Shown here: piece after piece, positions 53,500-64,000 of the stretch
Layout of the letters: each line of letters starts with the position of its first letter
Numbering within the stretch: position 1 is the first letter of the stretch
From: Aquatica leii
Lineage: Eukaryota; Arthropoda; Insecta; Coleoptera; Lampyridae
Direction of reading: 5' to 3'
Length of the DNA: 64,000 bases
Assembly (NCBI GenBank): GCA_035610365.1
Contig: CM069432.1
Coordinates: 279,161,482-279,225,481, forward strand
Notes under the pieces: model-generated
The model's database searches: none
Told to the model about the DNA's origin: nothing
The model's input: only the letters and a program-made list of their open reading frames with translations
Program-made: the position numbers and the translations under genes

Positions 53500-54690
53500 C
53501 TCCGCACATGCTTGCTAGGATTATCGTAATCAAATTGATTTGCAAGTGATTTCTTCCACGGAGTAGGTACTGCAAAGTTTATAACAAATAAATTAAATTT
53601 ATTATATGCAGTGCTGTAAGTTAACAAAATAATCAAACACAAAATACCCAATGTTATGTATATGTTTATTTCACTCTGCTTAATTTATTCATAATGTCTA
53701 GGATACGAAATATGTAAACATACACATAACAATCAGAGCCTTATGAGACGGCGTTATGAATTTAGAGGACGTTATAAATTCATAACGCACTCTCATAATG
53801 CCCTCTTTAGATTTTGATGGTAACAAGTTTTCTATTTCTTCTTATATACTTAATTTTTAATTAAAATTTTATATAAAGAGAAAAATAAAATTTTGTATGT
53901 ACTACTGGAGTTACTGTATAATTACGCTCATTGAACAACATACATCCTTTGGGCCAGAGACCCTTGGACTGCATCCTGTTGCTCTCTAGGCGTAACCATC
54001 GTAATAACGCGATTGGTACACAATTGGCTATTACGAATCTTGTATCCTAGGCGTTATGAGTAAGTTATAAACAAAGTGGAAAATAAAATAATGAATAGCG
54101 ACGTTATATGAATTATGTCACTATCTGGTGGCTTTAATCTAAAAATGTCTTGTGAAAATCACTTATGAAAGTGGCTCTAACGTTACAACGACAACCTACC
54201 ATTCTAAAGTGAAACTGCTTTTCAAGTATATTTTAAGTTCACTTCTACTTTAAAGTGGTTGTTACTTTAAGGTATGATTTTGGTGATTCGATTTAGTGGC
54301 CGCCACTTCAATTTTCCACTTTAAAGTTAAAGAAACCTGAAAGAGATTTTACTTAGTAAAAATAACGTTGATAAAACCTTACTTTTTATCACAAAGCTGC
54401 AGAACTACAAAGTGGTTAAAAAAAGATGAATGCACGTAATTTTCCCTATAAATTAATAGAATAAAGTTATAATTACCCGTAAGTTTCATATAAAGTGTTA
54501 AATATGTAATAATCAATAAACTCAACTGACATGAATTATCTTGGATGCTACTTGGGAAGAAAACATACTTTTTTTAGTTTTGTATTTGTATTTTTCATTG
54601 TTTTAACAGAACGTATTTGTTACTTTTGCACGGTTAAGATACTACTGTAGTACTAATTTATTTTTATTACAATTTTTCATTCTGGATAAA
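53500..54690. other. AT-rich DNA with small palindromes
   Basis: No gene. An imperfect hairpin at about 53740-53797 has arms ttatgaga-(2)-gcgttatgaattt. A group of actttaaagt palindromes occurs at 54210-54330. Confidence 0.5.
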
Positions 54691-54691
54691 T

Positions 54692-54770
54692 CACGTTTGC
54701 CGCAGTGAACATCTTTAGAGCCTGGAATAACCAGTTTATTCCAGGCTCTAAAGATGTACACTGCAACGTG
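54692..54770. repeat. Hairpin with 21-bp perfect arms
   Basis: catctttagagcctggaata with one further a (54710-54730) pairs perfectly with 54736-54756 across a 5-base loop. Pairing extends outward imperfectly to cacgtt/aacgtg at 54692 and 54770. It lies 20 bases left of the long-TIR element. Confidence 0.92.
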
Positions 54771-54790
54771 TAAAAAAGGATCGACTATTT

Positions 54791-57004
54791 AACATAGTAA
54801 AAGTCCTGTAAAATCCTCCTTTCGCAACCCCCTTTTTTCCACCCCCAAAAGCGCTCTTTTTCATATTTTGCTTATTTACTCAAAAATGATTGATTTGATG
54901 AAAAAATCATAGAAGTACTCTTTTATAACATACAAAATTTCCTTTCCAACGATATATAACATGACATATAGTTCTTTTTCTATAACCGCCCTAGAGCCGT
55001 TAATGTTAGAGGGTTGATTTAAAAGTTACCAAAAACAACCATTTTTACACGATTTTAATAGTAATTATACTTTTTCAAGCTTGTTGGATACTTTTGTCAT
55101 AACTATTTAATAAGCTTCTTCTTGGTTTTTAGTTTTCAGGATTAAATATTTATTATAGAGGAGTGTGAAGTAGGTAGGCGGTTGGTTTAAAAACAAGCCA
55201 AAGCCGGGGGTTAACCACATAGATTAATTTTGTAAACCATACAGCCAATTTTATTATTTACGCAAATAAAACATATAAAACCTAAAATTGTCATTCAACC
55301 TACTATTTATATTTCAATAGCTCTTGTTCGGAAATAAGGCACATGCACTCTAAATAAGCACACATCTTCATATATTCCCTTTTTCTTCTTCAAAGTCGTA
55401 CGCTATAGAACTTTTATCAGTATTGGTGCATATTTCACCTTTACAAGTTGCACGCAGGATACTACATTTTTGGCATGAGTTCCTGCATGAGCACCTACCG
55501 GTACAAGTAGATTTGCACTGACAATGAATCAGTCTCAGAAGGTATTTAGGCGCAGGGGGTAATGTCGTTGGAATAAGAAACAATTGGTCTTGTATTAGTT
55601 TCCAACCCCACTCCGTGGGTGGATATGGATTTCCTAGTCATTCTTGTACCTATAAAAGATCAAAAATACTGTAATGGTAGTGCAACATAGTGGTGGTTGT
55701 TTAACCTGAAGATATACTCTCAAGGAGTGTTGTTCTGTTGCTGCCTTAGTGGGTGGTAAGTTTGAAAGCTTCATAAGAGAAGCTGCAGATTGTTTAACTA
55801 TCATTCTGTTGTGTAAATGATGTCAAAGCTGGTTAATGTTTGAAAACTCTTGGCCGTCCGGATAGAGTGCCCACACAAACTCATCGCCAACTGCAACTAC
55901 TTAATTTTTACGTTGATTAGGCGTGTTAAATATACGACAAACTTTCTCCCTCAGGCTTTTACTCTTTTGTAGCAAGTTATAAGAACTTTTTTTACCCTTA
56001 TTATATAAAGCAGATGTTTTATCACACCCCGATTTTGCGTGAGCAAACAGAGCTGCCTCTTTCATTACTCCTATATTTTTTTAAATATCGTCAACAACAA
56101 AAACTTGAGCAGGAGTTTTTTACTCGTAGCCGGATGAAGCACAAAAATGTTGTTATCTGTAGGAGCTCTGGCAATCAGCATTGTAAGTATATCGGTATCT
56201 GTAGCTAAAATAACTACTTTTTTGTTTAATTGGTGTAACCTAAGAGCTGTACTAACGATGAGTTCATCTGCGTCGTCCTGGGCTTGATCAACATTAACAC
56301 CTCCCATTTTTAAGAAATTAGACACCATTGATATTAGACGAGCCTTATTCCTCTTGTTTGATAGAAAATCTGCCTGCAAAGTGTTAACGTAAGTTTCCTC
56401 GTTAAAAATAATATCGGGACACATTTTATTTCTACTACGCCTTCTTTGTTCTTCGGATTTTGTACTGGTAACTGCAGAATATCCATCAAATACTACAACA
56501 GCATTTGTATTCTGTTTGATAACGTGATTAACGTATATGCCTTCAATCTGCCGACCTTCAAGTAAACGATCATGCACTTATAGATATCTACGCCTATTAG
56601 GGGGCGGTACAGAAAAACAACTAGTACTGGTGAAATATACTTAAATAAATGTTTAATTATGAACACTAAAAATCAATAATATGCTTAATAGTTGTAACAA
56701 AGGTATTAAAACATGTGTGAAAAAGTATAATTAGTATTAAAATCGTGTAAAAATGATTGTTTTTGGTAACTTTTAAATCAACCCCCTAACTATAACGACT
56801 CTAGGGCGGTTATGGAAAAAGAACTATAAGTCATGTTATATATCGTTAGAAAGGAAATTTTGTATGCTATAAAAGAGTACTTCTATGATGTTTTCATCAA
56901 ATCAATCATTTTTGAGTAAATAAGCAAAATATAAAAAAGTGCACCTTTAGGGGTGAAAAAAGGGGGGTTGCGAAAGGAGGATTTTACAGGACTTTTACTA
57001 TGTT
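54791..57004 (-). mobile_element. DNA element with ~345-bp terminal inverted repeats, superfamily unknown
   Basis: The left end (54791 to about 55137) and right end (about 56660 to 57004) are inverted copies, starting aacatagtaaaagtcctgta and running through cctttcgcaaccccc and accgccctagagccgtt to actttttca. The match decays inward. The interior (about 1.5 kb) encodes one minus-strand gene of an unnamed family. I cannot see a convincing target duplication. The gene's start abuts the right inverted repeat, so the N-terminus of the family protein is probably lost. Confidence 0.88.
55368..56577 (-). pseudogene. PIN/FEN-like nuclease segment with C-terminal cysteine cluster (unnamed family)
   Basis: Minus strand from 56577: NTNAVVVFDGYSAVTSTKSE, then DDADELIVSTALRLHQLNKK and VVILATDTDILTMLIARAP. 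The paired acidic residues (VFDGY, DDADE, DTD) resemble the metal-binding core of PIN/FEN nucleases. After a frameshift come AKSGCDKTSALYNKGKK (about 56040) and DEFVWALYPDGQEFSN. A possible 56-base intron (gt...tatag, about 55706-55651) then joins to WLGNPYPPTEWGWK. The C-terminus (55583-55368) is HCQCKSTCTGRCSCRNSCQK with more Cys, a metal-binding CXC-like cluster. I recognise this arrangement from unnamed multi-copy proteins in animal genomes but not a function. Stops and frameshifts are present. Confidence 0.6.
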
Positions 57005-57125
57005 GAATTTTCACTCTCAGAGAATATTTATACAAAAAATTAGCTCCCTATTATTTTTTTCTGGGTTTGCTCAAAATATTGCATAAAATATTGGTTGAAC
57101 AGAATTATTTTCCCATAAGTAATAG

Positions 57126-57657
57126 TTAAATAGATAAATTTGTGTTAAGTTTTAAAAATGTTTTAATCTGAGAAATAGTCGTAGAAAAATTAATATCTTT
57201 TATATTTAAAACTTCATTATAATGAGAATAAGATGATGTACGTTGTGGTAGCCCCGTTGATCTTATCAAAGCTGATATAATGGACCAAGCAAAGCAAGCC
57301 TGATCTTTATTTTTAACATTAATTAACACACGCAGTTTGTTCTTTATTGTTGAAGAAAGAGGTGTATATGGTGAACCATGAAACCCATTTTCACAATTAT
57401 TCACATTTACTGCTAGAGATATAATTCTGTTAATGCCCCCAACCTGATCCTTTCTCAGAAAATTCACTTAATTTATTTAATAAACTATTGACAATGTTTG
57501 TATTATACCAGTTTTGCATATTTTGTTTGCTAATATCAGCGTGGTCAAAAATATAATTCTTGCTGTTGAACCAAAACTTTTCAAAATCAATATCGTTTCC
57601 CGATTTTCGAACAAATTCTACACAAAAACCCATATTAACTTTCACTAAAAATGTCAT
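57126..57657 (-). pseudogene. Second copy of the polymerase N-terminal region
   Basis: Two frames, 57657-57430 (VKVNMGFCVEFVRKSG, KLSEFSEKGSGWG) and 57467-57126 (GINRIISLAVNVNNCENGFH, KDQACFAWSIISALIRSTG), overlap at a frameshift. They match, block for block, the N-terminal region of the family B polymerase at 42.5-42.0 kb (EKDSGW..., NFDEFCFGWAAASAL). Only this part is present; the polymerase core is missing where gypsy F begins at 57663. Confidence 0.7.
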
Positions 57658-57662
57658 TTTTG

Positions 57663-59773
57663 TCTCTCTGAACTAAAATATCTTGGCTATGTTGTTAATA
57701 GAAATGGTTTACTTGTAGATCCTGAAAAAGTCAACGCTATTATATCTATACCTCAACCTTCTTCTGTTTCTGAAGTTCGTCGACTACTTGGTATGGCTAG
57801 TTGGTATCGTCGCTTTATACCCAATTTCTCTACTGCTTTAGCTCCTTTAACTCACTTACCTCGTAAGAGTACTCCATTTGTCTGGTCTTCTGAATGCGAA
57901 GAAGCTTTCTCCTTCCTCAAGAAACAACTTATTTCTGCTCAAATACTTTCTTGCCCTGATTTTTTTTTACCTTTTTCTATCCAAACCGACGCCTCTAATT
58001 TTGGTTTAGGTGTTGTTCTTAGTCAGGAAACTCCTGATGGAGAAAAAGTCATCGCTTACATTAGTCGCTCGTTAACTAAACCCGAAACTAAATATTCTAC
58101 TACTGAAAAAGAATGCCTAGCTGTCTTGTGGGCTATTGAGAAATTTCGTGCCTATATCGAAGGTGCTCATTTCACTGTTATCACGGATCACCATTCTCTC
58201 ATTTGGCTAAATAAACTTCAAAATCCTTCTGGACGTTTGGCTCGTTGGGCCTTACGACTCCAACAATATAATTTCTCTATTGTTCATCGTAAAGGGAAAA
58301 ATCACGTTGTTCCCGATGCCTTATCTAGAACTGTACTCGACTTACAAGAGTCTACTCCTGAACTTTGCGCAATTAATGTCACTAATACTATACCTTCAAT
58401 TAATCTTCCTATTACTGATCCCTGGTACTTGAAAATGACTAAAAATGTCTCTGAAAATCCTCAAAAGTTTCCTCTGTGGTCTATGGAAAATGATTTGCTT
58501 TACAAACATGTTACTTCTTCTGATCTCTCTGATATTTCATTAGGAAATTGGAGAGCAGTTGTCCCTAAAAACCAGCGTACGGAAATTATTCATCAATACC
58601 ACGATCCTCCCACTTGCGGGCACTGCGGTGTTACAAAGACCTTAAGTCGTATTAATAAGTTTTTCTATTGGCCAAATCTTCGTGCTGATATTGCTAGATA
58701 CATCCGTAATTGTCATACCTGTGTTGCGCACAAAGTCGAACAAAAAGCACAACCAGGTTTATTTTCTCGCAGAGCAACTCCCACTCGCCCATGGCAGGTG
58801 CTAAGTTGTGATATTGTTGGTCCTTTCTTTACCTCGCTCTTCTAAAGGTAACTTCTATATCTTTGTCGTTGCTGACTATTTTACTAAATTTCCATGTTTC
58901 TTTACGCTTCGTACTGCTACTGCTACTAAAATTTGTAAGATTATAGAAGAACAAATATTCTTATTATTTGGTACTCCTCAATACTTGATAGCTGATAATG
59001 GTGTCCAATTTCGTAGTAAGGAATTTTCGAAATTATGCACCCAATATCAAACCCAAATTCTCTACACTGCTAAATATCACCCTAGATCTAACCCTACTGA
59101 AAGAGTTAATAGAGTTCTTAAAACCATGATAGCTTCCTATATCAAAGAAAATCAACGCACATGGAATGTTAACTTATCTAAGATTGGCTGTGCCATTCGT
59201 ACTTCAAAACACGAAATAACTAATTACACTCCATACTTTGCTTTCTGTGGTCGAGAACACATTCTTTTCGGCAATCTCTTTAAAACTCCTCTAGACGATG
59301 AGATCCCTTCTATAGATACTAATCCACCTATTACTACACGTACTAAAGAATTTTACGAAAACTTACGTACTGAGATTCTTGCTAAAATGAAACGTTCTAC
59401 ACAACGCACTCAAGATCGCTACAATTTACGCAAACGAACAGTAACTTATAAGAAAGGTGATTCCGTTTGGAAGAGAAACTTTGTTTTATCCGACGCTTTC
59501 AAATTCTTAAACGCTAAACTGGTTCCTAAATTCTTAGGCCCTTATAAAATTAAAAAGGTTATTTCTACCTGGCCGTACGAGTTGGATGATTCCTTAGGTA
59601 AATACATAGGTATTTTCCACGCAAAAGATTTAAAACCTGCGTACTCCGATAACTCAAATTCTACTACTCATTCTTCTGCATCTGATTCAGATGATCACTC
59701 CACGATAGCTACCGATACTATTTCTTTTAAACGACATAATCGTCGAAAACGACATACCCGTCAAAAATTATAA
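57663..59773 (+). pseudogene. Gypsy F RNase H and integrase
   Basis: The first open frame (57793-58845) has the RNase H acids in IQTDASNFGLGVVLS, TEKECLAVLWAIEK and VITDHHSLIWL, then DALSRT. The integrase zinc domain is HQYHDPPTCGHCGVTKT with CHTCVAHK. The second frame (58808-59773) gives the core: TTP-type WQVLSCDIVG (first Asp, before the shift), LIADNGVQFRSKEF (second) and SNPTERVNRVLK (Glu). It ends with a C-terminal GPYKIKKV and FHAKDLKPAYSDN. All catalytic residues are kept. The frames overlap by 38 bases, so a single indel explains the break. Confidence 0.92.
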
Positions 59774-59780
59774 CTTTCCT
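57663..59780 (+). mobile_element. Ty3/gypsy relic F (RT end, RNase H, integrase)
   Basis: It starts abruptly in the RT thumb (LKYLGYVVNRNGLLVDPEKV) next to the polymerase fragment, so the 5' two-thirds are missing. It is the best-preserved gypsy coding region here, with only one frameshift (about 58835). The DNA from 59781 to 60150 probably contains the element's 3' end, but no LTR partner is available to confirm it. Confidence 0.9.
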
Positions 59781-60150
59781 ATCTTATCCCTTTCCTTTCC
59801 TACTTTCTACTTTTCTTCCAACGTCCTATGGGTGGTTTCGATTATATTTCCCATCGCCCATGTAAGGGTTAAGTACCATAAAATAATATTGAAATTCCCG
59901 CCTAGTCGCTATTTTAAAAGGAAAATCAATTTCAATATAAATTTTTTTCTAGTCGAATGTTGATTATGATAAGCCGTCAAAACGGAAATTTTGGGTCATT
60001 TTTCTTATTACTCTCATACGAGGCATGCTGTAATCCAGAGTTTGTGCATAGTGCATACAGAAAATTTCTGGATTAATTCTGGAATTAGAGCCATTCTTAT
60101 TCTCGATATATTGGGTCACTATATATTTTTTCTTTAATTCATAATTAAGA
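59781..60150. other. Spacer; possible gypsy F 3' end
   Basis: Pyrimidine-rich at first (59775-59820), then AT-rich. No gene or paired LTR is seen. The minus frame 60188-59964 is unassigned. Confidence 0.35.
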
Positions 60151-60154
60151 TATA

Positions 60155-61250
60155 GTTGATAGGTTGGTTGCTCCCGTCTCAAGAACAAATAAAAACATTA
60201 CTCTCGACAACTGGTACACAAGCTACGACCTCTTTATCAAGTTGTACCAAGAGCATGGCCTCACTGCTCTAGGAACGATTCGCAAAAACAAAAGGGAGAT
60301 TCCCGCAAACTTTGTAAATGCGAGAAATCGAGATACATACTCAAGTCTCTTTGGATATCAACAAAATTATACACTACTTTCCTATGTATCCAAAAGAGGA
60401 AAAGTTGTCCTTTTATTGTCATCCCTTCACCACGCTGGGCTAGTGGATAATTCAGAAAAGAAACTTCCTGAGATTGTGTCGTTCTACAACTTGCTAAAGG
60501 GGGAGTAGATCAATTATCAGCTTTGTGCAATGTATCACGCAATAGTCGTCGGTGGCCTTTTTTTCCTTGCTCAATACTGCTGGCATAAACTCCCAAATTA
60601 TTTATAGAGAAAATAATAATGGAAAAAGTACAAAAAGAAGTGACTATTTAACTCAATTAGGATTCGAATTGATAAGCGATCATCAAAAGATGAGTATCTT
60701 AAATGACAGGCTACCTTTAGAACTGCGATCCGCAAAATAAGAGGCGAAACATCAGAGCCCGCTACCAAAAAAAAAACTAATAGGCAAGGAAGATGTCAAG
60801 ATTGTCCTCGTGTCCGTGATAACAAAACAAAATACGTTAGTGATAGGTTTATATGCCTGGAACGCGCTAAAATGTACTGCAAAGCTTTTGCAGAAATAAG
60901 TGAAGTTGATGACCAATAACTTGTTTTATTCTTATCACCAGTACATATTTTGTATTATAGTTTTCTAATGATTTATTTTTAGTGTGTTCAAGTTATTTAC
61001 TTATTATATTAATGTTACACATGCAAAAAAAAATTTTAAAGCAACCTATGTTTTCCTTGGTTCAATAAAAATCACTTTTTATTGTAAAGCAACCATACAA
61101 TATTATGTGCTTGTTTTGCAAATTAGGCAATGTTTATTTCGCAAACGGGTTATTATAGAACATGAAAAAAATTAGTACTATTCCTAAAAATGCAAATTAA
61201 AAATTTTAAACTATTAAAGTTTTTGGGGTTTCTACCTGTCGGACGCAGGG
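60155..61250 (+). mobile_element. piggyBac relic 2, 5'-truncated
   Basis: The plus frame 60164-60508 starts inside the transposase core: NITLDNWYTSYDLFIKLYQE (second catalytic Asp intact), TIRKNKREIPANFV, LPEIVSFYNLLKG. After breaks it continues LNTAGINSQIIYRENNNG (60570-60740). The end toward 60930 is degenerate. A right-hand terminus reads acctgtcggacgcaggg and is followed by TTAA (61251-61254). The N-terminal half, including the first catalytic Asp, and the left terminus are missing. It is not a copy of the first piggyBac element; the sequences differ clearly. Confidence 0.88.
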
Positions 61251-61254
61251 TTAA

Positions 61255-61679
61255 ATCGACTTTAAAGTTACACTTATTAATTTGATGATAGCTTAGAAAC
61301 AAATAATTTAATTATTGATAAATTATAATAGATAAGACTCGAATATACTCGTAATATTTATATTTAAATCATTATTACCAAATAGATACTTTAAATCTTT
61401 GTTTGAGTTACTTAAACTGCGGTAGAATTTTTATGGCTGGATTTATAGGTAAATATACCCGTTAACTTAAATAATGGTCCTTAATATATCATTAAATTGT
61501 TAATAAATTATCTATTATATTTCTGTCTATAGTAAGCTTTAGCATTGCAATTTTGTTTCAATTTATTTATTAATTTGAATTTACAATGTTTTAAGAGTAT
61601 AAACACAATAGTTACTTTAGGTTTATTTTAGGATTTAATACTTCTCATAATAAACAATTATCTAAAAAGTAAAACCGCC
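61255..61679. other. AT-rich DNA, no gene recognised
   Basis: Spacer between the piggyBac relic and the CACTA-like relic. Confidence 0.4.
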
Positions 61680-63137
61680 AGGTATATTTATAAAAAAGGA
61701 AGAGTTGAAGAACTTTTTAATAAGGCAAAATATAAAAAAACCTCAAAACGTTCGATAGATGACGGGCAAGGGTATGGAACTGTTGAATCTGGCGCTAACT
61801 CAAACTTAATCGAATTCCATGAATTTCCTTCTAAGTCAATTCAGTCAACTGATATTGATTTGGCATATGTACAAAATCTGAATAATGATGAAAATAATTT
61901 TAACCGTATTGAAGAAGTCTAGGGCATAGCGACAAATAGACAAAATGACAACTATACTAGAATATGTCGACTGCATTGAATGATTTCTTGATTGCCGAAA
62001 AAGTTCATAACTCACTTGCCGAAGAACTAAAACGTTGGGCTTTAGCATTTAATGTAAACCATGTACAGTTGAATTCTTTATTAAAGGTTCTTAAGAAGCA
62101 TAATCACACAGAACTGCCATCGTGCTCAAAAACACTGCTAAAAACTCGTAATTTGTTTGAAACAAAATTCAAACACTTAGAAATAATATGGGAAGTTTTG
62201 TTTATTTTGGTATAAAGGATCATTTAATCAATGCATTAAACGAACACTCTAATTGTACGGTTTTTAACAATACCCTTGAACTAGTTATTAATGTAGATGG
62301 ATTAAATATATACAATAGTAGTTTATAATCAGTTTTGACCTATTCTAGGGACTGTGTATTCAGAAAATTTTAGAACGACACCTTCTTTAATAGCTTTGTA
62401 TTTTGGAGACAGTAAGCCATTACTTGCGTGTGACTATTTACAAAATTTTATTGAAGATGCTAATTTTTTGATTCAAAATGGTTTTGAGTTCAACGAAAGG
62501 CATTATTTTATAAACATAAAAACATTTGTATGTGATGCACCTGCACGAGCTATCATTAAATGTATCAAAGGTCACAATAGCTATTTTGTTTGTGAAAAGT
62601 GTTTGATTAAAGGTACCGTTGTTGAAAACAAAGTTGTTTACTTAGATATGGATTTTAATTTACGAACACATGATTCTTTTGTTAAAAAAAACAAACAAAC
62701 ATCATCATCAAGATAATGAAACGTCTCCTTTATTGCAACTTTCTAATTTTGATATTATAAAAGATTTTACTTTAGATTATATGCAAATGGCATGTTTGGG
62801 GGTAATGAAAAAATTATTGGTATTATGGGTAAAGCGCCGCACTAGCTAGTCGCTAAATATCAAAGCAATTGACAAAATTATTAAAGATTTGAGAAGGTAT
62901 ATACCATCTGAGTTTAATCGCAAACCCAGAGCTTTGATGGAATTAGATTATTGGAAGGCCTCAGAGTATCGATTTTTTTTATTGTACTTAGGACCAGTTG
63001 TTTTACCGAGCCTTGTTTCAAAAAAAAATATACAAAAATTCTTTATACTTTCACTGTTCACTACGTATTATCATGTCAAAAGAGATGATTATCAAGTACG
63101 GCAACCATGCAATAGAATTTATAAACAAATTTATTAA
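61680..63137 (+). pseudogene. CACTA/EnSpm-like (tnp2-type) transposase relic
   Basis: Plus-strand fragments follow a family order I recognise from animal EnSpm-like and similar multi-copy proteins: ALNDFLIAEKVHNSLAEELK, RWALAFNVNHVQLNSLLKVL (61964-62215); LVINVDGLNIYNSS-like (about 62280-62325); FGDSKPLLACDYLQNFIEDA and FVCDAPARAIIKCIKGHNSY, with FVCEKC (62354-62716); FTLDYMQMACLGVMKKLL (about 62765); FNRKPRALMELDYWKASEYR (62889-63137). Stops and frameshifts are frequent. The superfamily assignment is from memory and less sure than the fact that it is a transposon-type gene. Confidence 0.55.
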
Positions 63138-63539
63138 TGGTTTCAAAAGAAATTACGGAAATGTAAACGTCTCATATAACATACATTCTATTCATCGGTA
63201 TACATATATTGTAATAAGTTTTTGTGATTTTTGGGTTCTAAAAAATTTTTATTTTTAACATTTAATAAAATTATTTTCTAAAATTTAGTTTATTTTCTTA
63301 TATAGACGCTTATGTGACTTTTCTCAATGTAAAAAATATGCTGTATTAAAGTCTTTGCAAGCCTTAACAAGTTTCCTCGTTCAAAATTATTCAAACTCGA
63401 TTCATAATTGAAATTTAAGGAAAGCATGTAACATTGTTAACTAAATAATAACACATTGCGTATCTGCGAAAAGCTATTATTTAAACGGCTGTGTAGATTA
63501 TATATTAAATATCAGAATACGTTTGAGTTTAAACATTAA

Positions 63540-63840
63540 TTTAATATTTAAAATACTGACACAATATTGTTATATTTTAGCACAATATTGTCATCATGCA
63601 GCCACAATATTAGTATTAACTTCAAAAAGGAAATTACAATATTGTGTATTATTAAAGTTTATTATAAAATTTTATTTTAATATTGTACAATACCATCACA
63701 ATATCGGTATATTGTATCACAATATTGTCACAATATAAAACAGGTCAACATTTAACATCCGTCAAATATTGTAACACAATAATATTTAATATTGTAAATT
63801 GTGTTGCAATATTGTTACAATGTATTTAAATATTTTTTTT
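63540..63840. repeat. CAATATTG-rich cluster
   Basis: The 8-base palindrome CAATATTG occurs five times exactly, and close variants (aatattgt, acaatat) about seven more times, within about 290 bases. Spacing is irregular, so this is not a simple tandem repeat. It lies 400 bases downstream of the CACTA-like relic. The remaining DNA to 64000 holds no recognisable gene. Confidence 0.85.
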
Positions 63841-64000
63841 CTACGTGGGTAGTTTAGTTGTACCATTACTATTAATTTGTGTAAGTTTTGAATTCTAGTA
63901 TAAGGTTTAAATTAAGTTAAGGATTTTAAATTGCTTATCTTTCGTCATGCGCAATCGAAAATACCGTTGATTTTTGATTAATTCATTCTATTTTGAATTT

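Noticed and set aside
53740..53797. Imperfect hairpin with gcgttatgaattt arms as a regulatory element
   Set aside because: Arms have mismatches, the region is AT-rich with many such words, and no gene is nearby to regulate.
59964..60188. 74-codon minus-strand frame ending near the second piggyBac relic
   Set aside because: No family match, and it overlaps the antisense of the piggyBac start.
63540..63840. Possible CRISPR-like array of CAATATTG repeats
   Set aside because: The repeat is an 8-base palindrome with irregular spacing, in animal DNA, without cas genes.

Overview
The window is AT-rich, intron-bearing animal DNA, most likely from an insect. The evidence for this is one spliced host gene, Fut8, surrounded by nested relics of metazoan transposable elements (Ty3/gypsy, APE-type LINEs, Penelope, pogo, Tc1/mariner, piggyBac, hAT, a CACTA-like transposase and a family-B DNA-polymerase element). 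The LINE at 8.5-12.2 kb resembles copies I associate with Hymenoptera. That is recollection, and I do not assign an order. No bacterial operon, rRNA or CRISPR array is present.

Layout. 0.65-4.1 kb: two convergent gypsy relics. 5.0-5.8 kb: an inverted-repeat complex with a 53-bp tandem repeat. 6.2-15.5 kb: a broken gene of an unnamed repeat family on the minus strand, split by a pogo/Tigger-like transposon (8112-15322, TA target duplication). That transposon itself carries a LINE of about 4 kb. 15.8-16.9 kb: dispersed repeat and a gypsy tail. 17.49-34.28 kb: Fut8 (alpha-1,6-fucosyltransferase) in six coding exons. Its 14.9-kb intron 2 holds a complete but decayed gypsy element (18949-24598, GTAG duplication), a second gypsy with an exact tRNA-Lys-type primer site, a 331-bp dimer repeat, a minus-strand gypsy and a Tc1/mariner-like relic. 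35.8-38.8 kb: gypsy relic. 39.1-43.6 kb: a Penelope fragment, then a protein-primed type B DNA polymerase (minus) and a divergent exonuclease-like gene (plus). 43.6-48.9 kb: AT-rich DNA with clusters of a GCGTCC motif, a hAT MITE with a perfect 8-bp duplication, and two RTE-like LINE pieces. 50.9-53.5 kb: a piggyBac element with both ends and TTAA. 54.8-57.0 kb: a 2.2-kb element with terminal inverted repeats of about 345 bp, encoding a PIN/FEN-like nuclease segment and a cysteine cluster. 57.1-61.3 kb: a second polymerase N-terminal fragment, a gypsy RNase H-integrase and a second piggyBac. 61.7-63.8 kb: a CACTA-like transposase relic followed by a CAATATTG-rich stretch.

The most interesting object is the gypsy element in Fut8 intron 2. 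Its integrase reading frame continues into a TARG1/OARD1-like macrodomain (ADP-ribosyl hydrolase fold, with Lys and Asp 41 residues apart as in TARG1) and then a canonical C-x7-C-x5-C-x3-H zinc finger, ending in the 3' LTR. This suggests a retroelement that acquired an ADP-ribosylation-reversal module. The second most interesting is the long-TIR element at 54.8-57.0 kb, whose superfamily I cannot name.

Nearly all the mobile coding regions are broken by stops or frameshifts. Only Fut8 looks like a working gene.
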